From Lentisphaeria bacterium (lineage in GTDB: Bacteria; Verrucomicrobiota; Lentisphaeria; Victivallales; UBA1829), in the NCBI GenBank assembly GCA_019408975.1, contig DXVA01000164.1, positions 1-9,625 on the forward strand: 9,625 bases of DNA, given 5' to 3'. A program made the translations under genes and the position numbers. The notes beneath the pieces are model-generated. The model saw only the letters and a program-made list of their open reading frames with translations. It did not search any database and was not told the origin of the DNA. Shown one piece after another: positions 6,440 through 9,625 of the stretch. The number at the start of each line of letters is the position of its first letter. Within the stretch, counting starts at the first letter, position 1.

Positions 6440-6445
6440 AGTATA
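6440..6445 (-). promoter_or_regulatory. Putative -10 box for the sugar-binding protein gene
   Basis: TATACT read on the minus strand (6445-6440) lies about 50 bases before the start at 6388. The -35 position holds only GTTTTG (6468-6463). Since an intrinsic terminator sits upstream at 6504-6539, the gene needs some promoter here. A weak -35 would fit activation by an AraC-type protein. Confidence 0.35.
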
Positions 6446-6503
6446 ATGCAACCGGAAAAATGCAAAACCGGAGAACAATGCGGTTTTTCGATGAGTCTGC
6501 ATG

Positions 6504-6539
6504 AAAAAACGGAACAGCTCCATGGTGAGAACTGTTCCG
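6504..6539 (-). terminator. Intrinsic terminator after rhaA
   Basis: On the minus strand CGGAACAG (6539-6532) pairs perfectly with CTGTTCCG (6517-6510). An inner CTC/GAG pairing extends the stem beyond a two-base bulge, and six T follow (6509-6504). It begins about 24 bases after the rhaA stop. Confidence 0.88.
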
Positions 6540-6562
6540 CCTGCAAAATGATGATTCAGGAG

Positions 6563-7822
6563 TTATCTGCGTTTTGACTGGACCTTCTTTTCGTAAGCCT
6601 CGACCTCTTTGATATATTCCGCTGCAACGGGAACTCCCTGTGTCAGGCAGAAATAGTCGTAGACAGCCCCGAGCGGAAGCATCTTGAGTTCTTCAAGAAG
6701 TGCAAGTTTGCGTCCGTTCCTGAAAGAGCGTTCCAGTTCGATCAATTCCTTTGCAGGTTCCAGCAGGGCGTTCAGGAGAGCCTTCTGCATATTGCGCGTG
6801 CCGATGACCCATGCTTCGAGACGGTTGATCGTCGCATCGAAGTAATCGAGTCCGATATGAACCCTGTCGGAGCCGTTGCGGATGATTTCCTGCGCGATGG
6901 CGCGGAGTTCGTCGTCGAAAAGGACGACGTGGTCGGAGTCCCAGCGGACCGGACGGCTGACATGGAGCAGAATTTCGTCGATGAACAGCAGGACAGCGCT
7001 GATTTTGTCGCTGATGACTTCGGTCGGATGGAAGTGCCCGGAGTCGAGGCAGAGCAGGAGCTTGTTCTTCATGGCGTATCCCATGTAGAACTCGTTCGAC
7101 CCCACGGTGCAGGACTCCACACCGATGCCGAACAGTTTGGATTCGACGGCGTCGCGCATGTATTTTGCCGGAATTTTTTCCGCAAAGATTTTGTCCAGAG
7201 ATTCTTCAAGGCGCGCTCTCGCTCCGGCGCGGTCAACGGTGATGTCCTTGAAGCCGTCGGGAATCCATGTATTCATGATACACGGGCTCTTGAGCTGTTT
7301 TCCCATTTCCGCCGCGATTTTGCGGCATGCGATCCCGTGTTCGATCCAGTATTCGCGGATTCCCGCGTCGGGACTGGAAAGCGTCAGATTCGCGGAGGCT
7401 TTCGGATGCGCAAAATAAGTCGGGTTGAAGTCGAGTCCGGCTTTCTGTTTTTTCGCCCAGTCGATCCAGCTCTGGAAGTGCGCGGGTGTGATTTGATTGC
7501 GCTCGACCGCTTTTCCGGAGTCCAGATAGATCGCGTGGAGATTCAGGCGCTTTGCGCCGGGGATCAGGGAAAACGCCTTGTCCAGATCGGCGCGGAGCTC
7601 CCTGATGTTTCTCGCGCGTCCCGGATAATTTCCCGTGGAAAGAATGCCGCCGGACGCTCCGCCTGCGCCGGGTTCGAAGCCGACGACGTCGTCGCCCTGC
7701 CAGCAGTGCATGGAAATCGGGATCTTCGCCAGAGCTTTCAATGCGGCGTCGGTATTGACTCCAAGTTCCGCATACTGTTCTTTTGCGAGCCGGTAACGCT
7801 GTTCGACTGTCTTTGCTTTCAT
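6563..7822 (-). CDS. rhaA: L-rhamnose isomerase
   Basis: A cytoplasmic metal-dependent isomerase that converts L-rhamnose to L-rhamnulose, the first step of the phosphorylative rhamnose pathway. At 419 residues it has the length I recall for the E. coli enzyme and closely resembles it throughout, for example MHCWQGDDVVGFE (38-50), VGSNEFYMGYA (240-250), CLDSGHFHPTEVISDKISA (258-276), HVSRPVRWDSDHVV (287-300), VHIGLDYFDA (321-330) and WVIGTRNMQKALL. The metal ligands known for the family are all in place: Glu227, Asp260, His263, His287, Asp295, Asp297 and Asp326. GGGAGG about five bases before the ATG fixes the start at 7822. The gene is divergent from a RhaS-like activator, 146 bases away, which probably controls it. 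rhaB and rhaD are not in the window, and a terminator follows the gene, so here it is a single-gene transcript. Confidence 0.97.
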   Translation of the reverse strand: MKAKTVEQRYRLAKEQYAELGVNTDAALKALAKIPISMHCWQGDDVVGFEPGAGGASGGILSTGNYPGRARNIRELRADLDKAFSLIPGAKRLNLHAIYLDSGKAVERNQITPAHFQSWIDWAKKQKAGLDFNPTYFAHPKASANLTLSSPDAGIREYWIEHGIACRKIAAEMGKQLKSPCIMNTWIPDGFKDITVDRAGARARLEESLDKIFAEKIPAKYMRDAVESKLFGIGVESCTVGSNEFYMGYAMKNKLLLCLDSGHFHPTEVISDKISAVLLFIDEILLHVSRPVRWDSDHVVLFDDELRAIAQEIIRNGSDRVHIGLDYFDATINRLEAWVIGTRNMQKALLNALLEPAKELIELERSFRNGRKLALLEELKMLPLGAVYDYFCLTQGVPVAAEYIKEVEAYEKKVQSKRR

Positions 7823-7968
7823 TTCTGCCTCCCTGATGATTCGTTTGATACTGTGTGCTTCCTTGTTTTTCTTTCATAAAAATACTCTGTTCCGGAGGTC
7901 CGCGCCTTGACAAAACATTCTTTTTATAGTATGATTGTGTCAAACCACGGAAAAAGGAACGGGAGAAG
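7823..7968. promoter_or_regulatory. Divergent control region between rhaA and its regulator
   Basis: These 146 bases carry the regulator promoter (7907-7935) and must carry the rhaA promoter in the other direction. On the minus strand I see no good -35/-10 pair, only A/T-rich candidates such as TATTTTTATG near 7885-7876. That is what one expects of an activator-dependent promoter. A TCCG-N4-TCCG repeat lies at about 7891-7902. I could not assign operator half-sites with confidence. Confidence 0.5.
7907..7935 (+). promoter_or_regulatory. Near-consensus promoter of the AraC-type regulator
   Basis: TTGACA (7907-7912), a 17-base spacer and TATGAT (7930-7935) match the sigma-70 consensus at 11 of 12 positions. 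The predicted start, near 7942, gives a leader of about 27 bases before the ATG at 7969. Confidence 0.82.
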
Positions 7969-8826
7969 ATGCCGGGAAAGCTTTTCAAATCGGAATATCT
8001 TGCGGACAAGCGTCTGCCGTTGCGCCTGATCAAGCGTGATCCGCAGGAGGAATATCAGCTTCACGATCATGAATTTTCGGAGCTGGTGATCGTTTACCGG
8101 GGGCAGGGGGAGCATGTGATTTTCGGCGAGAACCGCACGATTGAGGCAGGCGATGTTTTCCTGATTCACAACCGGACCAGTCACGGCTATGCAAATCTGA
8201 AAGACCTTGCACTTTACAATATCATGTTTGATATGCGCGAACTGAACAATCCGCTTCAGGCTTTCTGCCGTTATCCCGCGATCAGTTCTCTGTTCCGTCT
8301 TGAGCCGGAATTGCGGAGCCGGAATCTTCTGCACCTGAATCCGCACGAGTTGAAAGAGGTCCTGAAGATCGTGCATGACATTGAAGCGGAGCAGGCGCAG
8401 GGCAGGGAACATTATCCGCTGGCGATGGCGGCGCATTTCGTCCTGCTGACTGTTCTGCTCGGGCGCTGCTGCTCGGAACACAGACTGCCTGTGGAGAAGA
8501 AGTCGTCCGCTCTCCTTTCGGAATTGATCAACCGTCTGACGGAACATTCGGAACGCCGTTGGACCCGCTCCGAAATGGCGCATGCGATCATGGTTTCGGA
8601 GAGCACGCTGACACGGATGTTCAAGGACTGTACAGGGTATGCGCCGAATGAATATCTGATTGTCCTCCGCCTGAAAAAAGCCGCGATGCTCCTCTTGAAC
8701 TCCGAACTTACTATCGGGGAGATTGCCGACAGGACAGGATTTTCCGACAGCAATTATTTCTGCCGCCAGTTCAGAAAACATTTTAACCTTCCGCCTCAGA
8801 AATACCGTTCGCTCCGCTTGCAGTAA
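7969..8826 (+). CDS. AraC-family activator, RhaS/RhaR-like
   Basis: A 285-residue transcription regulator. The N-terminal cupin sensor (about residues 25-75) has LHDHEFSELVIVYRGQGEHV (31-50), which resembles the sugar-binding half of RhaS and RhaR. The C-terminal AraC domain has two helix-turn-helix units, about 198-219 (WTRSEMAHAIMVSESTLTRMF) and 248-270, ending in the family signature GFSDSNYFCRQFRKHF followed by PPQKYR. Length is typical. The start is placed after AAGGA and GGGAG purine runs, with a strong promoter at 7907-7935. Being divergent from rhaA, it most likely senses L-rhamnose and activates rhaA and perhaps the sugar-binding protein gene. Whether it corresponds to RhaS or RhaR cannot be decided here. 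No clear terminator follows; only a short CGTGA/TCACG hairpin lies at 8829-8842. Confidence 0.92.
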   Translation: MPGKLFKSEYLADKRLPLRLIKRDPQEEYQLHDHEFSELVIVYRGQGEHVIFGENRTIEAGDVFLIHNRTSHGYANLKDLALYNIMFDMRELNNPLQAFCRYPAISSLFRLEPELRSRNLLHLNPHELKEVLKIVHDIEAEQAQGREHYPLAMAAHFVLLTVLLGRCCSEHRLPVEKKSSALLSELINRLTEHSERRWTRSEMAHAIMVSESTLTRMFKDCTGYAPNEYLIVLRLKKAAMLLLNSELTIGEIADRTGFSDSNYFCRQFRKHFNLPPQKYRSLRLQ

Positions 8827-8851
8827 AGCGTGAAAGCTCACGGCAGGGAGA

Positions 8852-9259
8852 TCAGAGCGGCGGCAGGGCGAGTTCCTCGCCGTTGGCTCCGAAAAAGTCC
8901 TGCGGCACCAGTTGAGTCGATTTGTCCGTTGTCACGCGGACGGTCCAGTCCGCGCGGTCGTTCGAAAGAAGCCTGCCGCTCCGGGTGACGATCAGGTTCC
9001 GCTGGCGCGGAAACGCCCAGCGGACCGTCAGGGCTCCCTCCTTGTATCCGGTATAGGAGACATTGAAAATCGGATCATGAGTCATGACATACGCCCGTTC
9101 CGCGGGAGTAAGCTTGACTTTGGAGCGCCGGATGAAGCTGCGGATATGGGAAATGACGGCGTCCTGTTCATTTTTTGACAGTTGGCTTGATCCGGAGAGT
9201 CCGCTGCTGCATCCGCAGAACAGTCCCAGAAATATCAATATCATAAAAATTCTCAACAT
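8852..9259 (-). CDS. Small lipoprotein of unknown function (135 aa)
   Basis: The start at 9259 is backed by AAGGAG (9273-9268), eight bases upstream and inside the end of the preceding gene. The N-terminus, MLRIFMILIFLGLFCGC, is a lipoprotein signal peptide with the likely acylated Cys17. The -3 residue is Phe, which is unusual but tolerated. The mature protein of about 118 residues begins with a Ser/Gly-rich linker, then a basic helix (HIRSFIRRSKVKLTPAER), and a part rich in beta-type sequence (NVSYTGYKEGALTVRWAF, WTVRVTTDKSTQLVP). No known domain is recognised. The stop of the 5'-nucleotidase-like gene lies only three bases before its start, so they form an operon. A function linked to that periplasmic or surface enzyme is inference only. 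Confidence 0.85.
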   Translation of the reverse strand: MLRIFMILIFLGLFCGCSSGLSGSSQLSKNEQDAVISHIRSFIRRSKVKLTPAERAYVMTHDPIFNVSYTGYKEGALTVRWAFPRQRNLIVTRSGRLLSNDRADWTVRVTTDKSTQLVPQDFFGANGEELALPPL

Positions 9260-9262
9260 CTT

Positions 9263-9625
9263 TCAGTCTCCTTCTTCCGGTTTCCAAGTCTGACTGCAAG
9301 GATATTCCGCCGCAAGGTATTTTTCAAGTGCGGAACGGACGTCAAGGCTCAGAAAATCGACTTTTTTCTTCTCTCCGATTGCCTTCAATACGGGAAAGCG
9401 CCCACCCGCTCCCGCAAGCGTGTAACCGCTCAGGACAAGTTTTACCGGACGGGCTCCGTCATTCCATTCTTCCGTTTCGCCGTCAAGAAACAGCCCGCCC
9501 CGGATTTTGCCGCCTTTGCCCATTTTGAATGAGACGCCGGTGACTGCCTGAAAGGAGCCGGAACGTTTCTCTGCATATTGTTCTTCGATGATCGCACGGC
9601 ATTCCGCAGGTGAAATCTCCAGAGT
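9263..9625 (-). CDS. 5'-nucleotidase-like protein, C-terminal domain (partial)
   Basis: The frame is open to the window edge at 9625, so only the last 120 residues are seen. The internal ATG at 9523 is not the start. The visible part fits the C-terminal substrate-binding domain of the 5'-nucleotidase/UDP-sugar hydrolase family: a LEISPAECRAIIEEQYAEK helix, SGSFQAVTGVSFKM in place of the usual gxfxQVSG strand, then VLSGYTLAGAGGRFPVLKA matching the family's N-Y-x-A-x-GGDGF-P block, and DVRSALEKYLAAEYP as the last helix. The family hydrolyses nucleotides or related phosphoesters outside the cytoplasm, with metal-binding residues in an N-terminal domain that lies beyond the window. The Asn and Asp usual in the substrate block are Gly and Arg here (SGYTLAGAGGRFP), so substrate choice may differ. 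It is followed after three bases by a small lipoprotein gene. Confidence 0.72.
   Translation of the reverse strand, partial: TLEISPAECRAIIEEQYAEKRSGSFQAVTGVSFKMGKGGKIRGGLFLDGETEEWNDGARPVKLVLSGYTLAGAGGRFPVLKAIGEKKKVDFLSLDVRSALEKYLAAEYPCSQTWKPEEGD

Noticed and set aside
6389..6523. Upstream extension of the sugar-binding protein to 6523
   Set aside because: It would place 45 residues before a textbook lipoprotein signal and run through the rhaA terminator. GAGGG before 6388 supports the shorter start.
6857..7879. Plus-strand open frame (340 codons)
   Set aside because: Mirror of rhaA. The rhaA frame carries all metal ligands, so this is a by-product of its codon composition.
7924..8841. Minus-strand open frame (305 codons)
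   Set aside because: Mirror of the AraC-type regulator, and would also overlap its near-consensus promoter. No family resemblance.
8829..8842. CGTGA-AAGC-TCACG hairpin as terminator for the regulator gene
   Set aside because: Only five base pairs and no following T-run on the plus strand. Not enough to call.

Overview
The window is ordinary, gene-dense bacterial chromosome of medium GC, with purine-rich ribosome binding sites and several proteins carrying lipoprotein (type II) signal peptides. This points to a diderm bacterium. The mix of an L-rhamnose isomerase, a RhaS-like AraC regulator, a lone sugar-binding lipoprotein and lineage-specific lipoproteins would suit a gut or glycan-degrading member of the PVC group such as Lentisphaerota (Victivallis-like). 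That placement is an impression from gene content, not something the sequence proves. I found no tRNA, rRNA, CRISPR array, insertion sequence or phage gene.

Layout. (1) Bases 2-1198 (+) hold the 3' end of a class I adenylate-forming (AMP-binding) enzyme that starts outside the window. (2) After a 312-base gap with a dyad and a promoter-like TATAAT comes a two-gene (+) unit: a 59-residue membrane-type small protein (1511-1690) and, two bases later, a hyaluronan-synthase-like GT2 glycosyltransferase (1693-3126), closed by a strong terminator at 3155-3190. (3) A (-) unit encodes a WbuC-type cupin (4185-3769) followed by epoxyqueuosine reductase QueH (3717-3190). (4) Divergent from it, from back-to-back promoters, is a 357-residue lipoprotein of unknown function (4336-5409, +). 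(5) The rhamnose region has rhaA (7822-6563, -), an intrinsic terminator, a separately transcribed sugar-binding lipoprotein (6388-5441, -), and a divergent RhaS-like activator (7969-8826, +) with a near-consensus promoter. (6) At the right edge, the C-terminus of a 5'-nucleotidase-like protein (9625-9263, -) is tightly followed by a small lipoprotein (9259-8852, -).

The most notable observation is that the 59-residue small protein just upstream of the glycosyltransferase aligns without gaps to the glycosyltransferase's own N-terminal membrane segment. The alignment has 14 identities in 34 positions, and 9 of those 14 identical residues use different synonymous codons. This looks like an old tandem duplication of a membrane module in which both copies are kept as protein. 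It is a candidate small partner subunit of a polysaccharide synthase. The rhamnose genes form a locally regulated catabolic module, but rhamnulose kinase and aldolase and the transporter's membrane and ATPase subunits are not in the window.
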